64,000 nt of DNA from assembly GCA_002205965.3 (NCBI GenBank), contig NADL03000756.1, positions 1 through 64,000 of the forward strand, given 5' to 3'. Source of the stretch: Kappaphycus alvarezii. Lineage: Eukaryota; Rhodophyta; Florideophyceae; Gigartinales; Solieriaceae. This document shows positions 33,219-43,750 of the stretch, piece by piece (the first letter of the stretch is position 1; every line of letters begins with the position of its first letter). The notes under the pieces were generated by a model that was not told the DNA's origin, made no database searches, and saw nothing but the letters and a program-made list of their open reading frames with translations. A program made the translations under genes and the position numbers.

Positions 33219-33461
33219 TTAAGGTAGGCCTCCCAATAATAATGTCAAAGGGGTATTTTCCACCACGAGGTACTCTAATTGTACCGTAAGGTCCTCAAAA
33301 GATGTCGGAGCTTTTGACATGAAACCAACGCACCCAGCGATGACTCCATTAGCCACCGTTATAGTGCGAGTAGTTTCTTCTGTAGAAAAGCAGAGGCGTT
33401 CCGAGAACTCTTTTGCCATAACGTCCGGGAAAGCTCCCGAGTCCATTAAGGCCAAAGCCAT
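33219..33461 (-). pseudogene. gypsy-C aspartic protease
   Basis: ALMDSGAFPDVM contains the DSGA catalytic loop of retroelement proteases, followed by the expected beta-rich sequence. It matches the DTGATPD protease of gypsy-B, which shows that the two fragments are one lineage. The upstream join to the zinc knuckle is broken. Confidence 0.75.
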
Positions 33462-34785
33462 ACAATCGTAGTTTGGTCAACCGGAGGAGCGTGTCTGGAG
33501 TCTCTTCTCTTTTAAGATGTTCTATCTCTGTAGTCATGGAGTTTCTCGCGCCTTTAGGTTTTCTGATAAGACGGCGAATGACCTTCTTCGCTTCGTCCGC
33601 CTCTCCGCGTAAGAGTTGTCCAAACGTAAGTCCACAACTAGCATTCGAAAGTTCCGCAAGCACATCATAGCGCGCTTACATACTCCTGCAACTGGCGAAG
33701 AGCAGCCCTCTTCGATCTACTGGCGACTTTTTAATTTGTTCTTATTTCGCAAGTTTAGATATGGTTCTTTTTGACGGGCATTCTGGACGACAGGGGTATG
33801 ATTGAGGAGCCTTGGGATTGGAATTACGGTACGATATTCTTGACGTGCTTGTTTTCTTACAGAGTGCCCGTCAGCTAGCCTTTTTGTAGCATTCACAGCT
33901 TCAAAAGGAGCCTTCTCTTGCTTCATTACGGTAACTTTTTCTCCTTTATTTTCTTTAGCATCTTTGCTGTCTCAAAATTTGACAGATTTTCTTACCTTGG
34001 TCCAGCAATTAGCTTCCAAATGGCCTAATTTATGGCACAGGGAGTAACTGATATCTCTCTAGGGTTTTTCGGAAAACGGATTGCACCATGTCCCGGTTTC
34101 CTGCAGTAGGAACAAAGAAAATCCCCCGCCTGTTCCCCGTCTGCGGGCCCGTGATGCCATGATTGTTTTCTTTCTGTTTTTCGATGAGCAAAGTGAGTCT
34201 TGACAGGTTTTTGGCCAGGCGTCGACTTTTTCTTCGATATTCCTGGTACGAGCATCCGGGCGTACCATGAGTTTTGCAGGTGAAACTTGTTGGGGTCGAG
34301 AGGAAGCAGAACTTATGAAAAACGAGTGATTGAATCAGAAGACTTTTAAGGTTTGCACTATCCCTGCGTAATCTGTAGGGCCCGTAAAGGCGAGAAATCG
34401 TGCCAACTCACTATGGTTTCAAGCGGCCGATCTCAGCAGCCCAAAGTTCACCCGGTCATCAAAACCTGCTTTTTATTACAGCTTACCAATTATTTTGCAG
34501 CAATACGGGGATATCATCAATAGCAAACCTTGCTCCTAGGGCTTTCTGGATGGCATCGTGAGGTTCCTCTGGAGACTCAAAGTTTAAAATGACTCTTTGT
34601 TTTACAATTTTATATTTCTTCATATTTCTTTGCCTCCTCTGTGAATGAACCGCCTTTGGCAAAGGAGTCGTAGAAAAAGTCGACTGCAGCACCATCCAAG
34701 TGGGCAAGCAGTTTCATTGCTTTTTCGTCTTTATTTTTAACAGCCATGACGACATTTTCAAAATGAGAAAAAAAAAGAAAAGAAA

Positions 34786-35225
34786 GTGCGAACATCGTCG
34801 CTTCCGTTACAAAAAATGACAACCCCCTCTTTCTCCACAGCCTTCGTCTCGTCTCACCTTACAACCGTTCTCTGTTCTTCCTCCGTGGCTACTTCCTCCC
34901 CCCAGGCACGCATTGACGTTGTCTGTAATATAGCTTTCAAAGTCGCAACAGATCGGGGAGAAGGGAAAGGAACAAGAAAGGCAGAAAGCCTAAGTTTCAC
35001 TGTCGCATCTGCGACATCGAGTTTGTCAGTTCCGGATAAAAATCCGTCCACGGCGCTGGCGGAAAGTACCAGAGGGCAGAACAAAGGGTAAGGGAAGGCA
35101 AGGATCCTCCCGCGTTGTGCTGATTGTGACATTACCTTCGCCCAGGAAATCTACCTAGAAACCCACCTGCACAGTAACAAGCACCGTAGGAGAATATCCT
35201 TCCTCGAAGAGAAAAGACGTAATTA
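34786..35225 (+). pseudogene. C2H2 zinc-finger protein fragment
   Basis: The plus strand opposite the gypsy fragments encodes CADCDITFAQ followed by LETHLHSNKHRRRI. This is a C-x2-C-x12-H-x5-H finger of the U1/matrin (Jaz) type. A second one, FHCRICDIEFVSSG, lies just upstream in a different frame. Frames are interrupted at about 34.98 and 35.09 kb. Such fingers bind RNA or DNA. The fragment is short and is probably a decayed host gene or transposon gag. Confidence 0.5.
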
Positions 35226-37269
35226 GGTTATTTTATTGAGCTAAAGTAAAACAGAAAGAAAAAACAAAAAAAGAAAGAAAGAAAGGGAAAAACAAGAAAT
35301 AATTAAATTAGAATCCCTCAAATAGAGGTGCGAAAAAAAACAGAACCCCTTCCAGTGCCTAACATAAACGAGCAATATTACATTTCCCTTGAGCTCCCCA
35401 ATTCTCACCAGGAGAGTACAGTACTTCGCTCAAGTGTCCCCCTCGCATTCCAATTCGTCCATAACAATGTCTACAGAATTTGAGCTGCTGTTTAATCTAC
35501 ACTTCCGAAGGTACAGTATGTACTGTACAGAGGCCTACAGTATGGTATTAAGATCTGGTCAAATCCAAAATAGACAACATCTCCATTACAGTGAATGAAA
35601 TCTCCCCTTTCCGCCGGGATAGAGAGAGGAGTCGCGCTCAAGATGGGTGCGATGTCGAGGCTATGGGTAAAGGTGGGTATGTAGGAGCGTTGTGTGGATG
35701 AAATCGACGAGCAAACGAGTGAAAGCAGGAATGCCACGGTCTCGGATTGAGGGGCCGAAACATGAACAGCATGCGCGTTGTACGTTTTGTTTCTCTGGGA
35801 GGGTTTAGTACGCCGTGCGCAAGACTGCGGCTAGAGTCTCAAGTTTTGCCCCGGGGTGCATTTTCGATGGCACCGCCGGCGCTTTGCGTTGCTGTTCCGT
35901 AAGAGTTAGGCATCGCTTTGAAACGTGACACTTGCGATTTTGGAAGGGAGTGCAAGGCTTCCTGGCTTTCTGGACCCGTAGAAAGTCAGCGGGGTGAATG
36001 AGGAGGTCCTGGGGCCTGAGTTCAGTACCGAAGACAAGTAGTTGGGCCACGAGTTGACATGTTGAAATTCTGGTGTGGGCAACATGCATGGCAATGGCAT
36101 TTGAGATAAAGTCAAGGCAGTGCGTTCGATGGAAATCAGAGGCATGGAGGTCTCTCAAGAGGTACCCGACAGTGTCCACCATTTTTCCACATGCTGGTAG
36201 TTGACTTCATTCTGTTTTCATGCGGTGGTTGTCAAACTACCTTATGTCATACGAGGAACAGCGGGTCACAGGTTGAGGAGAGTTTTGTTGGACAGAAATA
36301 GACCGGCGCTGATCGGCAGTTTGTGATTGCCTTTATGGGGTGACAGTTGACTTGATATTGGAAGCCCACGTGGAGGTATTCGCGACGTGCGCGGTGGCGA
36401 TTGAGTCGGTAATGGTCTCCGAAAAGGAGTGGCTGGATATCATTCGACATAATTCAGTAGGGTTGGTGCATACCGTGGTATGAGAGGTCGATCTCTACCC
36501 ATAGCTTTACTGAGCCGTTTTGGTACGCCGTGCTTGCAGTAGCCCACCTTGGCTTGTTCGGAACTGCGGAGAGTTGCAGTGAGTGCCTAGCATGACCTGG
36601 TAGGAAGTGCAGATCCCGTGCGCTCGCCAGTCCGCGTGGTGCAGTAATGGGATGCCTAAAGCATCTGACAATCGTATCTTTAAGTGGGCATCACATCGAT
36701 TACGCTTGTTGCATCGGATTTATGAAAGTTAAGGGCAATTTGGGACAAGCCGTGTGTACTGCGGCGGACTGTGGGGCACGCTTGGAATGAATCCCGTCGT
36801 TAGTCAGCGTAATGGTTGTCATAGAGGGCGCTCTGGATTGCATTTAAACCTGTTGCTACATCATGAATCCATGTGTTCAGAACAGAAGTGACTTGTTCCA
36901 AACAATCGGCACACCGGTGTAGATGTGCAACAAAAATCCAATGCAACTTGAGCCGCTACTCATTTGCAGTTTTTTACTGTGTTGCTACGGATATGCCCCA
37001 CTTGCGGCTAGCTAGCGGGAACGTTTGGCGCACTAATCGAGCAATGTTAACCAAATACTGGCCAGGGATGTCCATTGGGAAGGAGTGCGAAACCTGCCTG
37101 CTCTGATTTCTTTTCTGTTAAGCGATTCACGTACGAATGGACGAAACAGTTTCACCATGCTGGAGACTAACGTGCATATTGACGTGTCCTGTTGAATGAT
37201 GGATTGCACAACCCCACGCCTACAGGGTGATGTTTGACTTTGTAATAGGTTCAACTTCCTGTTGTGGCC
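35226..37269. other. Unassigned region with small minus-strand frames
   Basis: 35254-35310 is A-rich with GAAA repeats. GGTACAGTATGTACTGTACAG is at about 35511. Minus-strand frames at 36182-35805 (125 codons), 36450-36247 and 37254-37033 have plausible compositions but match nothing I know. They could be pieces of one decayed gene. No supporting repeats or motifs are seen. Confidence 0.35.
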
Positions 37270-38121
37270 TCAAGTACACCCCTCCCGCACAGAACTTATG
37301 CCATCATTCGCCACATATTGCAATTTGCAAAACTCCACAATATTCTCGACAATTCTCGCTACAGCCGCCTTCCCATCAACCCTATTTTCCACCCGGAAAC
37401 CGGATTCCTACTTCACCAAAGCTAGAGACTATTTCGCTGCCATGCTCATCGAGTACCTTGTGAAGTTCCGCGCACTCATGCGCTTCATCTTTCATGGTAA
37501 CCGTTTCGAATTCCCGGGAAATTTGCGTCGCCGTATCATAGTTTCTATATCAACTCGTAAGTGAACAAGCAACACGACGGCTTTCCGAAGTTCACCTTTG
37601 ATTGCGACTCTAGCCCGATTTATAATTTCCTGCTCATTGTCCTTCGCATCGCTGTTGATTTTGCCCGCAATAATGCCCAGGCTGCATTACCCACGTGCCA
37701 AATCTCTACTACTCGACACCATCTTGCAGCTTCGTCGCGCGCACATTCCGCCATATGCACTTGATTATCCCAAGTTTTGCTTTCATGGTCGAATCCACCT
37801 CTCCCATCCCCCGTCGATGTCCACCCTGTACTAGAAGATCCTTTTCTCTCAGGATATCCCCCAGCTCACTGTCAAACTTCCCCACTGCAAAATGTCTGCA
37901 ACTTTCTTTCCAACTGTTGTCTTACCTGCCGTATGGGTGCCCAGGATAGCAATAGTAATGGGACGAATAGCGCAAATGTGAGGAATACTGTTTCGTGCAG
38001 CTCCCGGTGAAATCTGTTTTGCCTCACACCATCCACTACCATCGCGCTGTTTGTCGCGTACCCAATCAAAGCCTAGTGTATCAGCGCTGCAATAATCAGC
38101 AGATCCCACTTGTACAGTCAT
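37270..38121 (-). pseudogene. Second P-loop nucleotide kinase next to the CMPK2-like gene, frame-broken
   Basis: ITIAILGTHTAGKTTVGKK gives a Walker A motif (GTHTAGKTT) near 37.92-37.95 kb. Downstream frames carry KFDSELGDILREKDLLVQGG, AECARDEAARW, VVEIWHVGNAAWALLRA, HLRVDIETMIRRR and EFCKLQYVANDG, all in the order expected for a thymidylate-kinase-like enzyme, ending at a stop at 37270. Four or more frame shifts are needed. The start codon is only 11 bp past the stop of the upstream kinase, and its frame is open upstream of that ATG, so the two may be one bifunctional protein. The substrate is unknown. Confidence 0.6.
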
Positions 38122-38132
38122 TTGCGCCGGAA

Positions 38133-39461
38133 TCAGTCGTACGCAGACTTTTCTGTGGAATCAGTGCTTGATGATTGCCCTTCCCCAACTAACTGATCTC
38201 TTGATTGTTGTTCCACTGCACTCGTTAGCCATAATTTGCGGCTGGAATCCTCTGGAGGCTTGTTCATGTCAGTTTCATATTCGGAAATGATGCGGATCAT
38301 CCCGTTTGCTTGCCATCTTGAGAAGGCCGGATTATTTCCAAAGTACCATGAGGCTGACGCAAAGCAGCAATTATGAACAACACCCAGGTCATTGGGGAGA
38401 CTGGCAGATAAGGACAGTATCCCATTGTTATCGATGCAATCAACAGTGAGGTTTCGAATGACTGCTGTTTCGGATGATTTCGTGCGGACAGAGAGGGTGT
38501 GATCCCACAGCTTATCGTGAAGTCTAAATCCTGTTTGCTGATCACATAAACCAATGCGGGAGGACATCCATTGAAGCAGTTGTAAAGGATTTTCCTTTAA
38601 CAACTGCAAGGGCGCAAATGCCCAGCTTGCACGCTCCTGAACTAGAGATCGACAAGTTTGTTGCACTTCTTCCGTGGGCTTGTCAGCCTGAACAAAAATT
38701 GCTTCCAAAGGCCTTGCGATACGTTCCAGAGATTGCATTATGCGCTGCGCAAGGTTCTCGTCTGAAGACAAACGTGAATCCCAAGGATTACTGATGTTAA
38801 CCTCGCCACGGGTCTCAATGCGAACCTTTCGCACATCGTGCTCGACACGCAGAACAATTAGAAGGTCAGGAATATCGAGATCCGCAGGCCATTCAAATGT
38901 AGAAGGTTCCAGCTCGTAGATATTCTTCGCCCCCGCCGACTGCGCCCATCCAACAGAATAAGCACATGTAGAGGCGTACCATCTATCTACAAAAAATAGG
39001 GCCAGAGGGTGCTTGTCTGAGATGAGACGCATTTCGTGTTGTAAAATATAGTTGCAGACGGCATAGAATGCCCTCGACACCAAATTGTCGCACGTATCAA
39101 AAATGTGACGCACCGCGGAAGCAGATGCAGGTGGAGTTTTAACAGCATACGTTGCACACGATAATCCACCTACAGAGAATGCTTGACCTGCGAGGGACCT
39201 TACAAGGGTAGACTTGCCGCTACCATCAAGACCTTCGACAAGGATAATGAAGGGCCGGTTTGTCTGCTTCGCGGTGAGATCATTTTCGACCTGAGCTAGG
39301 AGAGAAAAGAAGGCATTTAACTGACCGTCACTCTCGTTTACCTTTAGACGGAAGTAGTCTGACTTCTGCCAACTGCGTAAAACAGCTGCAGCGCTGTGAA
39401 AATCTTTATGTAGTGCTAGAATTTCCTCCAGGTTCATTTGCGAAATAAGAAATTGGCACAC
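38133..39461 (-). CDS. CMPK2-like (mitochondrial UMP-CMP kinase 2 type) nucleoside monophosphate kinase
   Basis: This is an uninterrupted frame of 442 codons. EGLDGSGKST at residues 76-85 is the P-loop. TPPASASAVRHIFD, SRAFYAVCNYI and VDRWYAST (159-166) correspond to the PP...IFD, RAFYSLGNYI and VDRYWHST motifs of vertebrate CMPK2. EWPADLDIPDLLIVLRV (190-206) matches its EWP-DL-PDL region. The family phosphorylates UMP, CMP and dUMP with ATP, and in animals it pairs with viperin in making antiviral ddhCTP. Residues from about 260 to the end form an extra domain not found in CMPK2. No viperin gene is seen within the window. It is followed on the same strand by a second kinase. Confidence 0.75.
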   Translation of the reverse strand: MCQFLISQMNLEEILALHKDFHSAAAVLRSWQKSDYFRLKVNESDGQLNAFFSLLAQVENDLTAKQTNRPFIILVEGLDGSGKSTLVRSLAGQAFSVGGLSCATYAVKTPPASASAVRHIFDTCDNLVSRAFYAVCNYILQHEMRLISDKHPLALFFVDRWYASTCAYSVGWAQSAGAKNIYELEPSTFEWPADLDIPDLLIVLRVEHDVRKVRIETRGEVNISNPWDSRLSSDENLAQRIMQSLERIARPLEAIFVQADKPTEEVQQTCRSLVQERASWAFAPLQLLKENPLQLLQWMSSRIGLCDQQTGFRLHDKLWDHTLSVRTKSSETAVIRNLTVDCIDNNGILSLSASLPNDLGVVHNCCFASASWYFGNNPAFSRWQANGMIRIISEYETDMNKPPEDSSRKLWLTSAVEQQSRDQLVGEGQSSSTDSTEKSAYD

Positions 39462-40001
39462 TCTGGATTTACACTTGGGCCTTGAGAAGTCACTTGTCTA
39501 TCGTACTCTCAATACCGTTGAACATTCGAGAAAATTTGCAGAGCCGACAGAAAGGTTACAGGTAAATTCCTGAGGTTTCGCGGAGGAGATGTCCACAGCA
39601 GACCGCACGAAGGGTTTAAAATTGAACCATGCTGAAGGTGGCGAAAAATGTGGGGTGACTTGATATTTGAATGATATGGTCGGTTGTGGGCCAGAATATC
39701 CTACAGTGTGATGGTCGAGTGTAGTCAGAAAAACGCCTAACACAGCTACCATACCACTAATATTGTACTGAACCGTGTACTGAACTGAATAGCGTATTTT
39801 TTGAGTCTTTTGAAGCTTTGTTCAAATAGCTGCAGCTGCTGCAGCTGCATTTGTTGTGAGCAAATATAAAATGCAGTTGTACAGAAAAATACAGTACGGT
39901 CTAGTACTGTACTGTACTGTACTGCAAAAAAATAAAATTGTACACGACTGTTCTGTACGGTACACATGTACTGTAAATGTCAGTAAAGCCGATGTACCGA
40001 A
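39462..40001. other. Upstream region of the kinase with TACTGTAC-rich tracts
   Basis: GTACTGTACTGTACTGTACTG lies at about 39904-39924, with several more TACAGTAC variants to 39975. A GCAGCTGC-rich palindromic run is at 39829-39853. No gene is seen. Confidence 0.5.
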
Positions 40002-40052
40002 CAGTGGTGGCCGAAAATATAAAGAGTTTAGGAAGCATTGATATAGCTGCCA

Positions 40053-40689
40053 GTACAGTAGGGTACTCTACTGTATATAGTGCCACCCTGTGCCAGACGC
40101 AAACAATTGGCACTATATCGAATCGTTGCCACCCGCGCAATGGAACGGTTTTCGAAGGTTAGAGCCATTCTTTTACAGCGGCACTCCGCTTTGACAGTAA
40201 CCTCCAATGCCGCTTGTTTGCTGGCTGGCCTCCCTTCCACCTTCTGGTCGATTGGATTGCCATCCACAGCTTTCGACGCATCGTCCGGTTTCGCAATTGG
40301 CTTGACAATGATACGATATCTACGCTCCGGTACAAATTTACTGGATACCAACCCACATGTCTACCACAGTTAATTAACCCCCCATTTACACTATATCGAA
40401 TCAAGCAATATTCAAAGTTCCTTCAAAGCATTGACGAAAACTATCCTTCTCATTTACAATAGCTCTGTAATAAGCATTTGGCGCCGTGCTCTACCGTTTT
40501 CCTTTCGCTTTGCGCCTAGGAGAGCTGCTTTGGCCTTCCGCAAGTGATAAAAAGAGGGCGTCGTGGTTTGAGGAGGTTTGAACTGGTTGGCTGGTTTCGA
40601 GACCCCCTATAGGTGTGCCACGTGCTTTGGGTAGCACAAATTAGAGGGAGGCACTACTCAAAGTGACACTATATCAAGGCCCCCTGTAC
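40053..40689. mobile_element. MITE-like element nested in the Tc1 copy
   Basis: Both ends begin GTACAG and share ATATAGTG-CAC a little further in (inverted). CACTATATCGAATC occurs internally at 40111-40124 and 40389-40402, and CACTATATC at 40667-40675. GATATAGTG-type ends are typical of pogo/Tigger non-autonomous elements. The minus-strand frame 40351-40028 inside it has no known match. Confidence 0.5.
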
Positions 40690-40814
40690 CATACTGAAGT
40701 GTAAGAGTTGGGTGTTTCTTTTGTATTCTTTTATACGTAGAATTCAGTTATGCAATCTCTTCTTAAAAAGTTTTACATTACTCCGTTGTGAAATATGTCC
40801 TACTGCTTTTACAA

Positions 40815-41860
40815 GTATGGCAAAAAATAGGCAATTATCGCTCAATTTAATCTTGGCGCGACACAAACGGAAATGCAAACCTTATTGCGTCTAGAACGGG
40901 CACTGGCGGAATTTATTAGAACCCTGAATACAATGAGCGAATCAACTCAATCTCAACTACCATCATCATGGGCGCGAGAGCGACTTACTGAAAAAAAGGG
41001 GGAAGATATTGGCGTTTACACATGACGCATGGCTACCGCAAGAGATCAATAGAGCAAAACAGAAGTGCGACGGTCTTGTACAACTTCCGTCGGCTCAAGG
41101 GCAGGTACGAGAAAAGTTTTCCCCCGGTAGGTCATCGAAACTGTCCATTCTCGATAAACGCCAAATTACTCGAGAAGCTAAATCATCCGGCAAGGGCTCA
41201 GGAGGGATCAAGAAGGCCCTCAAGCTTGACTGAAGCAATCCCGCCATCCGCAAATATTTGCACGGCTCCGAGTTTATGAGGTGTAACAAGGTTAAGTATA
41301 ATCTCGTCATGAAACAGAGACATTTTTGGCATGGCGTAACTGGGCAGTCGAGAAAAGGAGCTGCGGCAAGGCCGATTTACCTTTTTCTATTTGGTCGGAC
41401 ATAAAAATTATATTCCAATGGCCACGATAGCCGTGTCTTTAAATTGCAAGACATTAAGGAACCGGAGGAAGGAATTCCCAAACCGCGCAGTAGAAAGGGG
41501 TGTAATGTTGCGGAGAATGGTTGTTGGAACTCGCAAAAAACCGCTCGTTGTTTTTGAAGGTTCCATTACTGGAAAAGTTTACTTGCAAATTTTAAAGGAC
41601 AATTCACTCCCATTCGCTGAGGATTTGCCTCTGACTTGGACTTTTATGAAGAACGAAGCGCCATGTCATCGGTCAAAGCGAGTGTAAAAATGGTTATTGA
41701 GAAATATATCAACGTTCTGGACTGTCCTTTTTACAGTCTTAATCTCAACCCCATTGAAAATTCTTATGGTATCTTGGCGAGGGTGTTCACAAGAACGGGA
41801 GGTTGTGTGAGGGCGTTAAATCTTTTTAGAAACAATTTATGAAGCATGGGAGGGAATTGG
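40815..41860 (+). pseudogene. Tc1/mariner transposase
   Basis: The N-terminal helix-turn-helix is seen as AIIAQFNLGATQTEMQTLL (about 40.83-40.90 kb). The second half of the DNA-binding domain (LSILDKRQITREAKSS) is at about 41.14 kb. The catalytic part has GSITGKVYLQILKDN, LPLTWTFMKNEAPCHR and CPFYSLNLNPIENSYGILAR, matching the YSPDLNPIEN-W motif of Tc1. The middle Asp (QDNAPCH in relatives) is lost and several frame shifts occur. The enzyme would be inactive. Confidence 0.85.
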
Positions 41861-42299
41861 TTAAACGAAGCTTTCAAAAATTTTTTATCAATGCTGAGAA
41901 GGTTTAGCATGGTTCTGAAAATGACTGGAATTTCCATTCCATACTTAAGTTCAGATCTTGCCTGTTTTATGTCTAGCTTCCATCGCCTTGTTAATAATTG
42001 TTTATATTTACCTCCATTGTAAGAATCGAGGGATGCGATATCTCGAATCATACTGCTCCTCTCATGAAATGTTAGTAAACAAATGTATTAGGCGGTTAGT
42101 AAACGTGCTTTGGAGTGCCTTTCTTAACTCCTCAGCACTTGTTCCAACAGTTGTGCTGACTTCTTAAACTACTTAATATTTGGCCACCACTGTATAAACA
42201 GCACACACAACGAACACCCCGCCACCTCTCGTAGTGACCTATGACATCACCGTATCCTCGCTATTATAGGAGAGCTATACGTTCAATGGGAGCACGTAA

Positions 42300-42690
42300 A
42301 TTGCTAGCCGTTGCCAATGAAGCAGAAAAGCGGACGAAGAAGAAAATAGCAGCGAAAGTGGGTGCTATTCCTGGCGAGGCATTCCTAGCGAGGCCCTGCC
42401 GGGACGGTCGAGGCTAAGATGGATATTTTTGCCGCTGGCTTTTGACTCGTATGCATCACCTTCTGAGATAACATCCAAGATTATAGAGAAATACGCCGCA
42501 GATGTCGCGTCTCGCAACGTGTTGAGTCAATACTCGCGGACAGCGTGGGAGTACATTGTACAGTCACTGAAATTCAAATGGCAACGCCCAGAGCACCCAG
42601 GCCTTTTTCTCCTGTTAAATCCTCTGGTGCATGCCTGTGCACGAAAAATGACCCCTAATCGCAAATCACGGGCGACTTCATTTGAGAAGT
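42300..42690 (+). pseudogene. Reverse-transcriptase C-terminal tail, copy 2
   Basis: The frame reads FLARP, a break, then PLAFDSYASPSEITSKIIEKY and ends near KFKWQ. PLAFDS-GAPSP is the same tail motif as in the copies at 54.0 and 54.4 kb. It is only the extreme end of the element, beside the right end of the Tc1 copy. Confidence 0.4.
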
Positions 42691-42699
42691 GAGCAAAGG

Positions 42700-43750
42700 G
42701 GCTGCTATAATTGAAAGTCCACAATCTATTGAAAAAATATAAAACGTACTTATTTTGCTGCGGAACTTGTTTGTATCAGAAGCATAGCTACGTCTCTTGG
42801 ACTATATTTGCGGCTTCTATACTATGTAGTGCCCCGTATAACGCAGAATTCAGTCAGTGAGTGATGGTATGGCACAATTTGATTGAATTATAACGGCTAA
42901 TGTGTTGAAATGTATAGTACTACAGCCTGTGGCGAGGTGCTAAGAAAGACTGCATAAATCAAATCTCGGTCGCTCACTTTGGGATCGAGAGATACGTGAC
43001 TTTTAGCTGTCCTGGCTCCTTTCCGACCAACCGCCACTCCAATCCAGAACCCGTTAAAAATTACAATTTCCGCCTCCTTTCACCTCTCTCCGCCGCAGCC
43101 CACGACTGTTACGGATTTATCCAATGCACATGCTACTGTCTGTCTAGTTCGTATGTGTTAAGATCCCAAGCTTCCGCAGTATCACAGTCATGTGCCCATG
43201 AAATCCTTCTCATGGAGGTTGGGACTTTTTCAATCCTCACAAGTTCCACAAAAGCATAAGTCTGAAGGTTTGTGTGCAAAGGTGTCGGTAATTGAATAGA
43301 TCAAATTAGAGCTGCGTATGAATTTGGTCAAGATAAGCGCATCAAGAGCACCTACAATACATTAGGTCAAACGCAATAAAATTGCGTCCTTTTCCATGAG
43401 CAGCAATCTATCGTTGATTAAGCAAAGTGTAAGGGATTAATTGGCGATCACTGAAAAGAGAACCTGGTGCAAGTTTTGCTGGGTACTGTCAGCCTCGCTG
43501 CTATCGATCCACCCATTGCCGTGGTTACTCGCCTTGTCATCTCATTCAAAAAGGTCTCTTCGATTCGTTGAACGAAGAATTTTTATTTGGCAACATTTGA
43601 CTCAAGGTATCGTGGAGCAGCTGCCCAATACTTCCAGAACACTAATGTGACACCATCTTCTCAAGTTGGTCAAGTTGTCGCCATAAAATTGTTGAATAAC
43701 GGAACTCTGGAGGAAAGCGTTGTGAAAAAGTAAAGCTGCACCTCATTTTG
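42700..43750. other. AT-rich intergenic, nothing recognised
   Basis: Short frames only. It may include the 5' end of the old copia element whose gag-like sequence begins about 43.75 kb, but no LTR is recognisable. Confidence 0.35.

Larger units (their letters stand above)
31494..34745 (-). mobile_element. Ty3/gypsy element, broken (gypsy-C)
   Basis: The order right to left is gag (34745-34500, LLAHLDGAAVDFF), a nucleocapsid zinc knuckle with its last Cys lost (34255-34025, CSYCRKPGHGAI), protease (33461-33219, ALMDSGAFPD), RT (32975-32155), and RNase H (32003-31773, ETDVSKVAISAVLAQ, with the end at 31616-31494, RAGKENAPADYLS). Integrase is not attached on the left; the gypsy-B and gypsy-D fragments of the same lineage lie further along. 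All frames are interrupted. Confidence 0.85.
40002..42192 (+). mobile_element. Tc1/mariner transposon, degenerate
   Basis: Both ends carry CAGTGGTGGCC, followed by AAA-rich sequence and GTTTA-GAAG, as inverted repeats of about 35 bp (40002-40036 and 42158-42192). A TA follows the right end, as expected for this superfamily; the left TA has changed to AA. The element contains a broken Tc1 transposase and, near its left end, a nested MITE-like insertion (40053-40689). Confidence 0.8.

Noticed and set aside
28079..35466. One intact gypsy element bounded by the 70 bp repeats at 28.08 and 35.40 kb as LTRs
   Set aside because: The shared block is short, the interior contains two partly overlapping sets of gag/protease/RT, and no primer site lies next to it. 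It may be LTR debris at most.
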